Source of the DNA: Uranotaenia lowii
Lineage: Eukaryota > Arthropoda > Insecta > Diptera > Culicidae
Assembly: GCF_029784155.1 (NCBI RefSeq)
Contig: NW_026598422.1
Span: 124,001-188,000, forward strand
Length of the DNA stretch: 64,000 bases
Reading direction: 5' to 3'
Under the pieces are notes generated by a model. It did no database searches. It was not told the origin of the DNA and worked only from the letters and a program-made list of their open reading frames with translations. Numbering within the stretch: the stretch's first letter is position 1; each line of letters starts with the position of its first letter. Positions 36,071-49,181 of the stretch are shown one piece after another. The position numbers were made by a program, and so were the translations under genes.

Positions 36071-39000
36071 TATTCATATTTCCAGTATAAAGCTCGAAAC
36101 CCTTTTTAGCAATGAAAAAAGCAAAAAGCGGCAAACTTTGAAAACGATTTTTATATTTTTTCCACATACAAACTAATACAAAAATGCATTTTATTATTTT
36201 TTGTCAATTTTTATTCAAATTTGAACCAATGCAATGTGGGCCAGTAAATATGACTATATGTAACACAAATCGACTCAGTCTATTGTGCATATTCACTTCT
36301 GTTTTGAAACGTATTGTATACTTCAAGGTGCAGATGAGCTCCAGCGTTTTAGTTTTTCGAAATTATAAACAAGCACAACTGTATTAAAGAGATTTGAGAA
36401 CCAGTTTCGCTAATTTGACGCAGTTTACTTTAGCAATTCTTTTTTTTTGCGCTTCCAGTTTATTTTAGGAAGACTAACCCGGTCCCAGACCAATTTGTCC
36501 TAACAATTCGGTAACGGAAGCAAGCAAGGAACAAAACCGATCTCGGTGGCTGGCTTAGATAACCCGCGAAAAAAGTGGAATTGTGGCTGGATGTTCGCGA
36601 CAATGGGTAAAGAAAGGCCTCAATTTTCTCGAATCCACCAAGGAAAACCCGTGTAATCAAATAAAATATTTCGGTGCGTGGAGAAAACGAAATGATAATC
36701 ATTTTATATGGTGCCAGATGTGAGGAATATGTATTTATAATGTGTGTGCGGTGCCGGCTTTCCAAAAGCGGGGAAGAAGCGCTAACAACGTGTGATTATG
36801 TGCGGTGCGGGAAGATGTGTGAAGGTGGAGGAAAAACTGCCTGAAAAGTCGACAGTCGGTCGTTGGAAAAAAGGATTGCCAACTCCCCGATTTTCCTGAA
36901 ACAAACTTACCAGATACGACGATGGGTTCGTTGTAATTCGTTCGTGGAAGAACTGCAGCAACTATGAAAAAAACAAGAGAAACAGGAAACGAGAGGTAGG
37001 CCCGCAAGTTATTTGCTCTTCTTTTTTATTATTTTGAAGAAGAATCCAACCCAAGCGAAAGGGGGAGGGAAAATCGCCTAGTCTCCCGTTCGTGGTGACT
37101 GACGTTGTCGGTTTGTGTGTGGCAAATGATTCCGGAAAATTAGCCACGGTGTTGTTGTGTGTATTTTACGAGCTCGTTTGGGTTCCTCCCTCTCATCTCA
37201 ACGTTTCGTGGTCGTCGCTCTTTGCTTCGGTGCTGCATTTTTCAAGTTGGGCGGCCTGTTGGCGATTCTTCTCGTCACGAGCATGGCGAAAGGAGTAACA
37301 TTAAATAGGATGAGGTTTCTTCCTGTCTCGTATGTGTATCGAAGAATTCGTTCCGGATCCCGGAAGAGAAATTGGATGATGGCCATTAGCTTCGGATTCT
37401 ACGACGTTGCTCGCGGTTTTGCATGGCATTGTTTGTTCAACGTGCCACGGATGACCTGACCTGCCGTTTGTAAACAAGTTCATAAAATGCACATGGTTTT
37501 ACCGTTTGCTGTCTTGATATATTGTGTGGTTTTTGGCCTTATGAGCTAAGATTGCTTCGATTTTAACCCCTTCTTGAGTTTGGAACAACCCTGCTCATTT
37601 TGATTAGATATTTGTTGATCTAACAGAAGAAAAAAAATGCAATAAACATTTATAAAACTAAACAATTACTTTGAAAATTGGTTCATACATACTATTAGAT
37701 TATTTTTACAGTTTAACCCTCATCCGCCTCTGAAAGTTTTACCCGTTACAGTCTCTGGAGTATCAATTTGACATCTAAAAATAAAATTCTCTTGTAACGG
37801 TGTTTGTAGTACTACTCCTCCGAAATTACACAAAAGATACAAGTGAAATTATTTTTAGAATATTCTGTGGGCATGCGAATCGGTTTATATTGAATAAAAA
37901 TAACAAAAAGTGGCATCAATTGTCCGTTTTAATTTAATTTGTAGTTTTTTTTAATCAAATTAAAGTCATGACATCCATTTTCACGAGATTTTCTTTACTT
38001 TGGGCGCCAGGCGGGCGGTTTGTTTTTCGTTTCCATGGTCGAGGCGTCGCGAACCAACGTCGAGAGGGGATAGTAACCGTAGCATAGCATACTGATTAGT
38101 GGGAATATTTGGGCGCGCATTTTTCAACCAAGCATAATTTCAATGCATGTGGTGGCGATATGAAGCCTAGATGTGTTTTTTTCTTTTCGATTTCTAGATC
38201 ATTTGTACAGCACATATTAATGAATGACGTCTAGATGTGACCCAGCCCAGATTGATATTTTGGCGATCGAATCAAAACCATATAAATGATTTTAAAAATT
38301 GAAACTATTTTGATTTCGTGTTAATTAAAGCTGCAATTGTTGTATAAAAACTACGCTGATATGTAATACTGATGCATATGAAGGGGGAGGTTTTTACATA
38401 CAATTGTATAGTCGAATATGCATTCATATCGATAACAGGAAAAAATAATAATAACTAAATTTTCAAAACAACAACGAAACCCAATGAAAAGGAATAGAAA
38501 CATGAACTGAACAAAAGCCTGTCCATAAAAATAGATTATGTGGAATTGATGTATTTGAAGGCCGAATGCAGAGAACTTTTTGGTTTTCTGCAAGCTGTTA
38601 TTAATTAAATAATACACTTTTTCATTACAAAAAGTAAGGATATGCATTTTCCGAAGGATTTTTCAAATAAGAAGGTACACTACAGCAAGTGCAAACGTTC
38701 AACATTTACAAAAAAATGTATAAATCATTTCTTCATCTATCAATTGTTGGGCTCAAATAAACAATCTGACGAAAAAAAACTCAACTTTTTATTTAAATCA
38801 TTCACCAGAAAACACGGTACTGTTTGTTTACACACAATTCAAGACGTAAAAATGAAAAGTGTGTTGTTGTTTTACATATTTTGGCTACATAAAAGAGACT
38901 TTTGATCCGCATTTTTTTGAAAAGTTTTTTTTTTGGGATTGGCGCTCCAGTGGAAGAAGATTTTTTTCAACTTTTTAAGAATTTCCTCTCCAAAATGATT

Positions 39001-39849
39001 CAGCATTAGGTGAGAATGATCAGAAATGGGTATATCGCGTGTTTAATCGAAAGTGTTTATTCAAAATTATTAAATGTCTTCATTTAGAAGGTCTTTTGTT
39101 TAAAACAGCTTTCATTTAAAGTGGAGAATCAAACATTAACTTTTGATGCAAACAAAATTGCAGCAAAATCAATGAAACTTGATAAAACAAACAAAACATT
39201 TATTAAATTCTTTCAAAGCCTTTACACTTTGTAACGCATGTATGAATGAGTTCAGAAAAAGCATTGTGTTTTTACTTGCTTCAATAAACAGGACAAATTT
39301 TAATCTATAAACAACATTTAACTTTCAAAAAGCGTTAGTTGAAAATTGATTGAGTATCGAAACAAACGAAAATTGATTTGTTTTCTTAGATTTATAGAAT
39401 TGTACGTATGATAAAATCCGTTTGCATTTGCCCCACTGTATCTGAATTTAAATTAAGATTGAAAGCAAAAGATAGGAGCAGAATAAACTTTGATGACCTT
39501 CTCGACACAAAGATTACTATTTTTATGATTTGTGTGATATTTTTATGAAAATTTTTAGAAAATATTCATACCACCGTCGAAGCATAGACAGATTTTTTTT
39601 AATCCATTCAATTTTTGAAAATCTGCTTTACAATCGATTGTTTATGAACAGATAAAGTCAGTAAGCTTTAATCTCGAAAAATCTTGAAAAGGAAAAAATA
39701 GAAAAATAGTTATTATTCCTTTGAGCTTATCCATATGATAAAAATTTGCACTTTTTGCTTAAACCAATAGAAATCAAAATATTTCAGTATAAAAATTCGT
39801 CAGATTTCATACCAAGACAAGTGCTGTTTGGCATCACTTCAAGTTGTAA
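36071..39849. other. Mostly AT-rich DNA with a less AT-rich patch, no gene assigned
   Basis: The patch 36960-37480 has near-balanced composition and frames of up to about 100 codons on both strands, none with a recognised domain. A smaller GC patch lies at 38000-38090. These look unlike the surrounding transposon debris and could be untranslated or regulatory DNA. The remainder is poly-A/T-rich. Confidence 0.35.
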
Positions 39850-40519
39850 TGTGTCAAGCCACAAGTTTAGTATATGGCAAAATAAATTGTGAACTTGATT
39901 TTAACATGGGAAGGTATTTGGGTACGAGATATATTTCTATGATTATTACAAACCTTTCTGAATTGCATTGTGAAGAACGGAGGGACAAAGGGGGTTCTAT
40001 ATGAATTGCGTTGTTTAGCTGGAAAACTATTTAACAAATCAGGGCTTCTATACAAGTTTGTTGGCATAAATCGAGAATCTATCAAGTAAAAAGAAGAGAG
40101 GTTGCTTACGAATAATTTGAGACTCCCTTATTTCTGGATGGAGTCGGAAAAAAGGAAGCAAGTCTATATTCATATTATATTTGGCACAATTTGAAAACTT
40201 ATCCGACAAGAATGTAGTTCATGAGCACTTCTTGCATTGAAAAGGGAGAGGGCTGGAAGTCCATACCATACATTTTGAGTTATTATAAACTCTATAAATT
40301 CATAAAAATAGGGTGAAAGTTTCAGATCTTGAAAAACAAATTAAGAGACCAATTTTAAGAAAATATTATTAAGTTGCAGGTATCTTTTTAAAGCGATTGC
40401 TCCTTCATTAAATTGAAATTCGGTTTGAAATGATGCCCAGGAAATAAGTCTAAATTTCAATTATTTTGCAGATTTAATTCATTTTTGGAAGGTGTAGCAA
40501 AGCACACCGGGTCAGCTAG
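39850..40519 (+). mobile_element. Helitron-like 3' end, plus orientation
   Basis: Ends ACACCGGGTCAGCTAG (CTAG at 40516-40519) followed by T, identical over about 35 bp to the inverted end at 31528. Inward it has the same unit phrases in reverse (GGTATTTGGGTACGAGA at about 39912, tttctatgattatta). It is shorter than the left one and its 5' TC end was not identified. Confidence 0.6.
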
Positions 40520-42750
40520 TAATCCAATATATTTCTCTTGTTTCCCAACTGATTTTTACAAAATTTATAGTTTTGGATACCTCGTAATGTAACTCAAATA
40601 TGCGTCCACGCAAATTTCTCGATTAACTTTTACTTTTATATTTATCATATTTTCGTCAAGTACGCAGCGCTTATGTGGTCACACAACTAGAATCGGTATT
40701 AAGTTGGCTTTCTGGTGAATATAAATTTATTGCGGAAATCTTGAGTGAATATACTATTAAAATAAACCGCAAAGTTGAATTTTAGTGCAAGAAAATCTGG
40801 AAATATTGTCAATTGACAAAAAGTTCATAGAACTGAATTTTTTTAAAAATGCGTCAAAAAATATGTGTTTCATTTTTATGGCAATCTTAAAATTAAAAAA
40901 TGTGCCAAACTATGTCAACTATCCAATTGCCTTTTCAAAATGTATCTGGTGTGACTTAATCTGTTTTGATGGTTCATTGATGGAAACGTACGGTTTTTTT
41001 CTCGTTTTTACATTTTTGTACTCATGTTCTTAAAAAAATTCAAAAAATATTTCCTTATGTGCAATGCATAGCTTCTAATTTCAGTTTGTTTTATACTTGG
41101 TGAAATTTTTTTTCGAGCATTCCGTAGCTAATGTACAGTCGTCTTTTGGATTTTGGATTTTTTTCATAGACTTTGAATAACAAAAACCGAAGTGTTCTAG
41201 GTCAATTATGTCTGAGAAACATCACGAGGTTTCCAAAACTATAAATCTTGTTTATATCGGTTGAAAACAAGAAAAATGTAGCGGTTTTAATCGAGGAGTG
41301 TCAAATTGACACTCAAGGTCTGATTACTTAGGGAGTACTTTTCCTGGGCTCTCAGGGTGCATCCATAAAAAAGTAATGATGCAAAATTAAGGATGCATAG
41401 AATTGATTGAGGATCTCCGAAGAAATTGTTTTATTTGGGTGCATTGGAATAAAGTTACAAGCCGCAAACTTACAATAGTATCACATTGCCTCTCAAGAGC
41501 GGATTAGCGAAAAACTATTGAAAAAATTACTAGATTTTAGGCATTTATTTCGGAGTACGTGATGAAAAACCCTCTTCTGTATATCAGCCCATATACAAAC
41601 TCCGTTCGTTTTTGGCAACATTCGATTTTGGCACAGTTTCGATTTTTTTAAATCGACCTTACCATATATTGTTTTCTCTATAACAGGACCCATATAATTT
41701 ATACAAACACAATAAATACGATTTAACGTTCTTGAATGTTGATAAAAGATTCCAAAGATAACAAAAAAAATCAATAAAAATTTTTAAAGCACCCAACAAC
41801 GATGAAGAACAATAAAATTAAAAAAAAACTCAACAAAATTGAGAAAATAATAATAACAATGGTTTAATTACCTAATAGATGAGAAAAAGTTTGTTGAACA
41901 AAACCGTTCGATTTTGTCAACACAAAATTCTTGAGCGTGTTGCCAAAAACGAAAGGGGCCTCTACTAAACTAGGTCGATATTGGGTCATTTTTGAAATTC
42001 ATAAACACTTTGGTTTCAGAAGCTTCGTTTGGTGCGAAACTTGCTTGCAAAACTTAATTGCTTATTCCTGACTCGCGAACGTTTCGGCAAAGTTCCTTTT
42101 AAAGGATTTATTTGCATCTCCATCGCATTGGAAAAAATGGACAAAATATTTTTTATAACTCTTTTTTTGGCATAAAAATACTTTGCAGAAAGGAAAAACG
42201 TACTTGAGATTTTGAATGTGTATAAAAACATCAAAATATAGGTGGCCAAAGATACCTCACAAAATGTGGCCCACGATTCCCCACAAGCTATGATTTGCAA
42301 ATTGGTTGGGTTTGTGTCACTGATTTATGTTTCTTGAAAAATTCCTTTTCCACGTGAAAGAACATGACAAAACTAAGATCGTAAGCGCATGAGCATATTT
42401 TTGTTATGTACTTTAGATCACCCACGGATGCAATTTGCAGGTGCTTGTTTAAATATGTAAGTACATTTTTCGAGGCTAGTTTAATTAAAGAAGCATATGA
42501 TGTGTAAATAAGTTAACATTATTTATATAGAAAACATACTTTCGCAAAGCGACGACGATGATAGTTCAATTGAGATTTTTATCTCAACTAACAGCTGATT
42601 AGAGTGACCCACGTTTCCCCATGTCCCACGGTACCCCACCCTCACCTACTGAAAAATCAATATCAATTTTGTTTTTTTTTCTGTGGTACCGGGTCTGCTT
42701 ATGTTTTTGAGCCAATTTCTAAATTCTCTATAGGAAATTTTATTAATCAA
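40520..42750. other. AT-rich DNA, no gene seen
   Basis: No frame above 95 codons and no domain. Phrases mentioning cccacgattcccc (42268) and gacccacgtttcccc (42606) may be ends of an old element, but the pairing is too weak to define one. Confidence 0.4.
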
Positions 42751-43016
42751 CTAGCTGACCCGGTAAACTTCGTTTTACCTTCTAAAGTATAAATCGTAAT
42801 AAATGTTTAATTTCATCTACACGTCCTTAACTGCATCGTAACATATAAAGTTTAATTTGTATTGGGACCCCCTCATCAAAAGTGAGATTCTTGAAACTAT
42901 TATACAAACCATCTCTGACCCAAAAAACCCTCGGATACCAAATTTCACTTCATTCCGACCGACCATTCATACGTGATGTTATTACAAAGAAAACGCCTCC
43001 ATTTTTATATATAAGA
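42751..43016 (-). mobile_element. Minimal non-autonomous Helitron (266 bp)
   Basis: On the minus strand it starts TCTTATATATAAAAATGG after an A (complement of 43017) and ends GGTAAAACGAAGTTTACC, GGGTCAG, CTAG before a T (complement of 42750). The stem GGTAAA/TTTACC with a six-base loop sits seven bases before CTAG, as in Helitron 3' hairpins. Contains one copy of the 'accaaatttcacttc' phrase seen in the larger units. No frame. Confidence 0.8.
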
Positions 43017-46000
43017 TATTAATATTTTATTTAATCATCTTGCTTAAGCCCAAATCCGCCCTAGACGGGATTCCATTCCATTCGCGAAAAACCAAGCCAA
43101 TCATTCTTTTAACTTATTTTTTGTGCACTATGCTTATAACTACGTTAATCTTATAATTCGCATTAATGGCAACTGTTTGATAAGCAGTTCCTAAAAATTA
43201 CAGTTTAAAGAAGCTTAAAATCAAGAAAAAACTGGACCTGCACCAAATTTTTATGAAGTCAATATTTTAAATGCTTCATGAAACACTATTGACAGTTTGG
43301 TCTAAAAATTACAACCGTTCAGGGTTGTTTTTTGAGAAAAAAAATGCTTGATTAGATAGAAGAGGGAATATAAACCCCATCTAAAGGAGGGGTTGGGAAA
43401 AAACAGCAACAAATTGGCTATTATGTAACGAGTTTAATAGTAGAACACTTTTAACAAAAAAAAAATTGAATTACATACAGCTAGGAGATAATATGTTTCA
43501 AAACATGAGAAAAAAAAAATGCTAAAATGAGCTCAAAATATAAGCGAAAAAGTTTCTGTGGTAATACAATTTTTTGAAAAGCAACTATTGGAAAATTTAC
43601 TCCAACGATGAATTTTTCGAAGAACAAAAGTTGTTTAAAAGTTAATACAGAACTTTTGTGATTTTTTTTTATAATATAAAACTCTGCACATTATTTGTAC
43701 TAAACTTCAAAAGAAAAAGGTTAAAAATTTTCAAAATAAAACAAAATTATACATCTTAGTATTGGTTACAAATTTTTCAATTTACGTGCTATGGTATTTA
43801 AAATAATAGTTGGGCTATAAAACGCGGATCGCTAATTAATGTTCTTTGGTTTTGTTAGAAAATTCATTTTCTCTCCAAATTTGTGGTGAACTACCGAATA
43901 AAAAGGCTCTATCAAGACAATTTGACAAGCAAGATGCCTGATATAAAGTTTCTCTCAGATTGTGGTGTTTTCTGTCTGTTAGTTCACCAAAAATCAAAAG
44001 ATAAAATACAGGAAAGGAGGATACATTGAATTAGCGGCCTTAAATTTGATTAAATGTTTTAAGCCAGACACTGTAATTAAAATACCCAATTTGGACCAAT
44101 TAATCTAAATTTCAAATTGAACTAATTTGGTACTTTCAGATTACAGAGAAAGGAGGCTTCTATAAAAATATATTTTTTTTCATAGTACTTTGTTTTTTCT
44201 TACTGTTTTTCTATTTATAAAAATGACAAGGATAAAAGAATTTGAATGAATAGATATAGAATTGAAATTTGATCAAACGGGAAATTTAAAAAAAAAAGAT
44301 CACTAAAATTTAAGCTTTTAGCTTAGGTACAGGCAAATTTTTAAATATTTCCGAGGATCAAATCAAGAAAGTTACACGGAAGAGCTCTTTGTTATTATTT
44401 TTCAACTGAAATGTAAAAAACTTATGAATGGTATTTCATTTTGAACAATCGAATAGAATTTTTTTTCCAGTTTAATATACACATTTTAACCATGATTTGA
44501 TTTTTAAAATGTGAAAACCAGTTTCATACCTAATTTTCACTGTAGCGGCCAAACTATTTAAACCTTATGGTATGAATAATCCCAGAAAGTTCAAAATCTT
44601 TTTAAAAAAATGCCATGTGTGTGAGTATTATTGAGAAAATTAAATTTAATTCATAACCCATGTATTGAGCTTCAATAAGAAGGTATAATCTTATCTGTTA
44701 GCTCGTAAAATTTTATTAAACACTTTTAAACTTCTGTTTTGATCGAATAAAGAAGAACTGGTAAAAATCTGTACTAAATTTCGGAAATCTTTCTGCCACA
44801 ATTTGTTTTTTAAACATGTAAAAAAAATTTTCGCTTAATTTATACTTTAGGTAACCCACTGAACATCGACTGCATTTAATACTGAAGGAAATTTTGTCGT
44901 GTGGCCCGCAAGCAAGTCTCAGTACTCAAATTTGGCCCGCCTGTTGAAAATCTTGACCACCTCTGCTCTAAACCATGTCTCAACATCAATTTTTATTTGT
45001 AGTTCCATTTTATTCATTTCTGGAAAAAAAAGTTTCAATCATATCATGAAATAATGTATTTACTTATTTATTATTATAATTCAGGTATTTCCCATCATGT
45101 GTGTATCTGATAAGATGGTAGTTGAATCAACATCAATGAATTGACCGAGTGAATTTAAGGAATTATGTGCATCAAGTTATGTCTGGGCGACGGAAAACCG
45201 TGAAAACAAAAATAATGAATCAAGATTCATAAATTCAAATGTTGATTTGTTTTTCCTCAAAAGTTTTTCACTTGATTAATTTTGCATTTCAAATACCTAT
45301 CATATGTATCTGATTTGTCAGCAAATCAGATTTAGGACTGAACAAGAACTCCTGGTCACAGTCATTCACCACAAAGTACACAAACAAAACTTTCCTCCAG
45401 TATTTTAAAAACCATTTTTTAAATATTTTTTTTTCATTCTGTTTGTTTCCGTATGTATCAAATGACATTTAAGCTGATTTTTGTTTCCCAACATCTCACT
45501 CAAAATTTGTTTGTACTCAAGAGCAACTTGAGAACTCTTCCACTCTGTATAATTTACTGCGGTAAATTTGCAGCCATTCCATGCACCCCGGTTGAAATAT
45601 CATTTAAATTATTCAGTTTCATAATTTTTGTCTTCAAATATGATCAAAAATACAAAATTCAAAACTTTTTCACTCATACTAGTTTAGTTTGAAAGATATT
45701 AATAACCTAAAATTACTCAAATTATTCGAAGGGCATGTATCAAATCTAACCTAGCTTTCACAAAATTCGAAGGAATATCGCACAAATTTTGACAGAAAGT
45801 TTGACAATAGTTGGACAGCAAAACAGACCAATAAAGTTTGGAGTCAAGTGCTTGAAGCGCCACACGGCGGTCAATTCGAGATGTTTTTCCACAAATCTTC
45901 ATGACTTCGCATCGAAAATCAATATTTTTTTTAATAAATGACACACTTCTGCCCACCATCAATCAACAAGGGATCATTGTTTCGAATGAAGATTACGAAT

Positions 46001-46513
46001 AAAACTAAAAGAAATTTTTTTATCTTGATTGAGTTATAGGGTTGTGAATTTGACCAGTAATTTTGACTGGTCACGGTCCGAGTGTCCATGGTGATATTTA
46101 TTTTCCTTATTAAAAGAGCTAAAGAAATAAAAAAAACACACACACACACACACACAGATTTTAAGGGATTCAAAATTTATGAAAAGTTGTTATTGAATTT
46201 TTCAATTGAAGTACATATTTAAAAAAAATTCAACAAACAAAGTGTCAAACCAGTCATTTTAATAAGTGCGGTCTTTCTAGACTTTTCACCCGAACCTTAT
46301 GATAGTTCATTCATTCGGGATTGCAATCGGTAGTGTTCATTCTGGTGTGTGAATTTTTTCCTTTCCCGAATTGCTTCGATTCTCAGTAAGAACTGAATGA
46401 GTTCCCCACGGATTGCAAATTGATTGAACTTCGATGCGATTTTTTCCATGCTTATCATTGGGTCGCATGAAGGAGATTTGCGCTCTAAAAATAATCCTAA
46501 AGATTAGCCAACA
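43017..46513. other. AT-rich DNA, no gene seen; one probable hAT end
   Basis: Low-complexity DNA. The minus-strand sequence at 44900-44965 starts CAGAGGTGGTCAAGA and contains GGGCC twice, a form common at ends of hAT elements; no partner end was found. A (CA)n run of about ten units is at 46137-46156. Confidence 0.4.
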
Positions 46514-47093
46514 GGCCAGTATTTGACACTGTATGTATGTATGAGAACCCACCAGTGGCTGATAGGTGTTTCGACCCGAGGCGGTACGGAAAGTCTCCAT
46601 CGCATATTCAAATATTGTTCACGCTTAACTCATCAACAACATTTGCAGCACAACCAAGGGGTCCGTTACCACTGGTTTGGGACAGGTTTGACTCATCTCA
46701 CTCCCTTCAAACTGTTCGAAACAAATGAAGAATCCTGGAAAGGTACCTAAGTAACCTACTCATGATTCCAAATTTGCCCAGATAATCCGGCTGGCTTGAA
46801 CCCACAATCCATTGTACATCAGTTTTCCGTTCGTTCGATGTCCTGTCCTACCCCCCACTAATCCGCAATAATAGAGTTAAGCTATTGTATGAATACATTT
46901 TTATGAAAATGTAATGAAATAAAAGGATACTTATCTTCAAGCTATCAAATGGCTTCAGCCGTTTTTCGGCGATCCACACAGAAAGCTGAATAGTTTTCTG
47001 TTAAGAAAAACTTTAAAACTAATCGCAGCAGTCTAATATTTCATACCGATCCATGTAAGTGCATGAACGGGTAATAACAACAACATGTTTGCT

Positions 47094-49152
47094 TACGCGC
47101 AATCGGTCGAAGCAGCGGCAGAGGGCGAGCTTGACGAAGCCCCTCTTGAGGACTGTTGGAATACCATCAAAACAGCCATCAACAGTGCTGCGGAGAACGT
47201 CATCGGTTATGTGGAGCGATCTCGACGGAACGACTGGTTCGACGAGGAGTGTAGGAGGGTGATGGACGAAGAGAATGCCGCGCGGGCGACAGTAGTGCAG
47301 AGAGGCACCCGTCGAAATGTGGAAAATCACCGACAGCGGAAGAGGCAGCGAGTCCGACTTTTCCAGGAGAAAAAGCGCTGCCTGGAGGAGGAGGAGCTCG
47401 AGGAGCTGGAGCAGCTGCATCGTTCTCAAGAAACACGAAAGTTCTATCAGAAACTCAACGCATCCCGCAAAGGCTTCGTGCTGCAAGCCGAAATGTGCCG
47501 GGATAAGGACGGGGGTATCCTGACGGACAATCGTGAGGTGATCAAAAGGTGGAAGCAGCACTTCGATGAACACCTGAACGGCGCACATGCAGGAGATCAA
47601 GACGGTGGAGGAAGGTACATCGCCGGCGTAGCCAACGACGAAGACGAGCCACTCCCAACGATGAGTGAAGTTAAGGAAGCCATTCGCCAGCTGAATAGAA
47701 ACAAGTCGGCTGGGAAGGATGGCATCGCAGCTGAACTCATCAAAATGGGCCCGGACAAGTTGGCCGATTGCCTACACCGGTTGATAGTCCGGATCTGGGA
47801 CATAGAACAGCTATCGGAGGAGTGGAAGGAGGGGGTAATATGCCCCATCTACAAGAAGGGCGACAAGTTGGACTGTGAGAACTACCGAGCGATCACTGTC
47901 CTCAATGCCGCCTACAAAGTGTTGTCCCGAATCCTACTCCGCCGTCTAACGCCACAAGCAAACAGATTCGTGGGAAGTCATCAGGCCGGCTTTATGGAAG
48001 GACGGTCTACGACGGACCAGATATTCACATTACGGCAAATCCTCCAAAAATGCCGTGAACACCAAGTCCCTACGCACCATCTATTCATCGACTTCAAAGC
48101 CGCATACGACACGATCGACCGTAACGAGCTATGGAAAATCATGGACGAGAACGGCTTTTCCGTGAAGCTGATCAGACTGATCAAGGCGACGATGGATGGA
48201 ACGCAGTGCTGTGTGCGGATTTCGGGTGAATTGTCGAGTTCATTCGAATCGCGCAGGGGGCTTCGACAAGATGGTGGCGCTAGAAGGTGTTATTCGACGA
48301 GCGGTGGGCGAAATGCGGGGCACGATTTTCAACAGATCCAGTCAACTTATCTGCTTTGCCGATGACATTGATATAGTCGGCAGATCATCTGCGGCGGTGG
48401 AGGAGATCTACCGCAAACTGAAACGCGAAGCAGGAAGGATTGGGTTGATGATTAATACGTCCAAGACGAAGTACATGCTGGCCTGCGGATCCGAGACCGA
48501 CCGAACCCGCTTGTCCAGTAATAACAAGGTCACGATCGACGGCGACGAGCTGGAGATAGTCGAAGACTTTGTCTATCTCGGCTCACTGGTGACCGCAGAC
48601 AATGACACCAGCCGTGAGATCCGGAGGCGAATTATCAGCGGAAGTCGTGCCTACTATGGACTCCACAAGCAACTGCGGTCGAGAAGACTTAGCCCTCGCA
48701 CGAAGTGTAACCTGTATATGACGCTTATTAGACCGGTTGTTCTCTACGGGCAGGAGACATGGATATTGATCGAGGAGGACCTGCATACACTCGGAGTATT
48801 CGAGTGACGAGTGTTAAGAACCATCTTTTGCGGCGTACAGGAGAACGGAGTGTGGAGGCGAAGGATGAACTTCGAGCTCGCGTGACTCTACGGCGAACCC
48901 AGTATCCAAAAGGTGGTTAAGGCTGGCCGGATACGCTGGGCGGGACATGTTGCGAGAATGCCGGACGACTGTCCTGCAAAACAGGTGTTCGCTACGAATC
49001 CGGTAGGAACAAGACGAGCGGGGGCGCAACGAGCGAGGTGGTTAGACCAAGTGGAGCGTGATCTTGCGAACGTGGGGTGCCCGAGAAATTGGAGAACGGT
49101 TGTTATGAACCGAGTGAATTTTAGGATTTATGTTCGTCAAGTAATGTCGTAA
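47094..49152 (+). pseudogene. Reverse transcriptase of RTE copy 3
   Basis: The frame from the left edge gives a linker, then RT motifs NKSAGKDGIAAELIK, NYRAITVLNAAYK, QAGFMEGRSTTDQI and FIDFKAAYD. At about 48270 a net 26-bp deletion, compared with copy 2, removes the GDGLS part of motif B and shifts the frame. RT continues from there with FADD at 48355-48366 and the thumb. A TGA at 48805-48807 and a further stop near 48880 precede the C-terminal region (VKAGRIRWAGHVARM ... VERDLANVGCPRNW), which ends at 49152. The upstream ATG at 47085 belongs to the target duplication and is accidental. Confidence 0.9.
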
Positions 49153-49181
49153 GACGGAATACTATGTAAATAAAAAAATAA
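47094..49181 (+). mobile_element. RTE-like retrotransposon, copy 3, 5'-truncated
   Basis: 2088 bp with a 9-bp target duplication ATGTTTGCT at 47085-47093 and 49182-49190. Homology to copy 2 begins exactly at 47094, so it is truncated in front of the RT linker, the usual outcome of incomplete reverse transcription. The 3' end is intact and finishes with an A-rich TAAATAAAAAAATAA tail. Nested inside the (CATA)n-tailed retroposon. Confidence 0.92.

Noticed and set aside
37157..37459. 100-codon frame with a hydrophobic stretch, possible membrane protein
   Set aside because: No ATG at its head, no recognised family, and several other frames are open in the same GC-richer patch.
31528..40519. A single 9-kb transposon with terminal inverted repeats
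   Set aside because: Both ends carry the Helitron 3' signature (CTAG before T); a Helitron has unlike ends, so two elements in opposite orientation is simpler.
44900..44965. Complete hAT element
   Set aside because: Only one end-like sequence is visible and no 8-bp duplication or partner end was found.
46523..46750. 75-codon plus-strand frame
   Set aside because: Begins in the target duplication and TATG tail of the retroposon; no conserved protein.
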